NCBI GenBank assembly: GCA_964450115.1
Contig: CAYVCD010000093.1
Location: 1-5,214 of the forward strand
Source of the DNA: 2-01-FULL-45-10 sp964450115
Lineage (GTDB): Bacteria; Omnitrophota; Gorgyraeia; 2-01-FULL-45-10
DNA: 5,214 bases
Reading direction: 5' to 3'
Shown: in pieces, positions 5,134 to 5,214 of the stretch
Layout: each line of letters starts with the position of its first letter
Position numbering within the stretch: position 1 is the first letter of the stretch
The notes under the pieces: model-generated
The model's database searches: none
Seen by the model: the letters and a program-made list of their open reading frames with translations, nothing else
What the model was told of the DNA's origin: nothing
Made by a program: the position numbers and the translations under genes

Positions 5134-5214
5134 ATGAGACATCATAAAGGAAACGCAAAACTTGGGATGATGACGAGCCATAGGAAGGCTTTTATGCGGA
5201 ATATGGCCCGGAAT
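5134..5214 (+). CDS. rplQ: Large ribosomal subunit protein bL17 (L17), N-terminal fragment (3' truncated by window)
   Basis: Only the first 27 codons are present before the right edge. The peptide begins MRHHKGNAKLGMMTSHRKA and continues FMRNMARN, matching the L17 N-terminus (MRH-x-K, SHR-x-A and RNMA motifs). L17 is a 50S subunit protein near the peptide exit tunnel and is normally the last gene of the alpha operon, directly after rpoA, exactly as here. The ATG lies one base after the rpoA stop. The nearest purine-rich site (AAGG at 5115-5118) is 15 bases upstream, farther than ideal, so coupling to rpoA is likely. The absence of a stop is due to the window edge and not to a break. Confidence 0.94.
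   Translation, partial: MRHHKGNAKLGMMTSHRKAFMRNMARN

Noticed and set aside
1..5214. A novel defence, mobile or regulatory system hidden in the window
   Set aside because: Coding by ten recognised housekeeping genes is almost continuous, gaps are at most 50 bases, and no repeats, insertion-sequence ends, CRISPR units, tRNA or riboswitch-like elements were seen on either strand.

Overview
This window is the distal part of a bacterial spc operon running straight into the alpha operon. All ten recognisable genes lie on the + strand, in the order secY (5'-truncated) - adk - map - infA - rpmJ - rpsM - rpsK - rpsD - rpoA - rplQ (3'-truncated). Every gene was identified from its own protein sequence, and the order matches a widely conserved bacterial cluster. 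The longest non-coding stretch is the 50-base gap between rpsD and rpoA, so no gene-free region needs separate description.

Layout: bases 1-827 hold the C-terminal part of the SecY translocon channel. Bases 835-2234 hold two enzymes, adenylate kinase and type I methionine aminopeptidase, joined by an ATGA overlap. Bases 2250-2589 hold IF1 and the tiny ribosomal protein L36. Bases 2610-4086 hold the small-subunit proteins S13, S11 and S4. Bases 4137-5132 hold the RNA polymerase alpha subunit, and the first 27 codons of L17 run off the right edge. Spacing is mostly 1-20 bases or a short overlap, which fits one polycistronic message with translational coupling. No terminator and no convincing internal promoter was seen.

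The genes together make the protein-synthesis and export machinery: initiation (IF1), ribosome assembly (S13, S11, S4, L36, L17), N-terminal Met removal from the new proteins (Map), transcription (alpha), membrane insertion and secretion (SecY), and adenylate balance (Adk).

Organism: clearly bacterial, given the bacterial-type alpha with its C-terminal domain, IF1, L36, L17 and Shine-Dalgarno sites. Keeping adk-map-infA between secY and rpmJ differs from the gammaproteobacterial arrangement (secY directly followed by rpmJ). Having rpsD between rpsK and rpoA differs from Bacillus. The order fits Clostridia, Deltaproteobacteria-like lineages and several candidate phyla. Codon use is distinctive: base composition looks close to half GC, yet even ribosomal protein genes favour ATA for Ile and AGA/AGG for Arg. 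This reminded me of uncultured lineages such as Omnitrophota, but that is a low-confidence impression that needs a phylogeny. I see no mobile element, CRISPR array, phage gene or unknown system here; this is an ordinary housekeeping region with a few modest curiosities.
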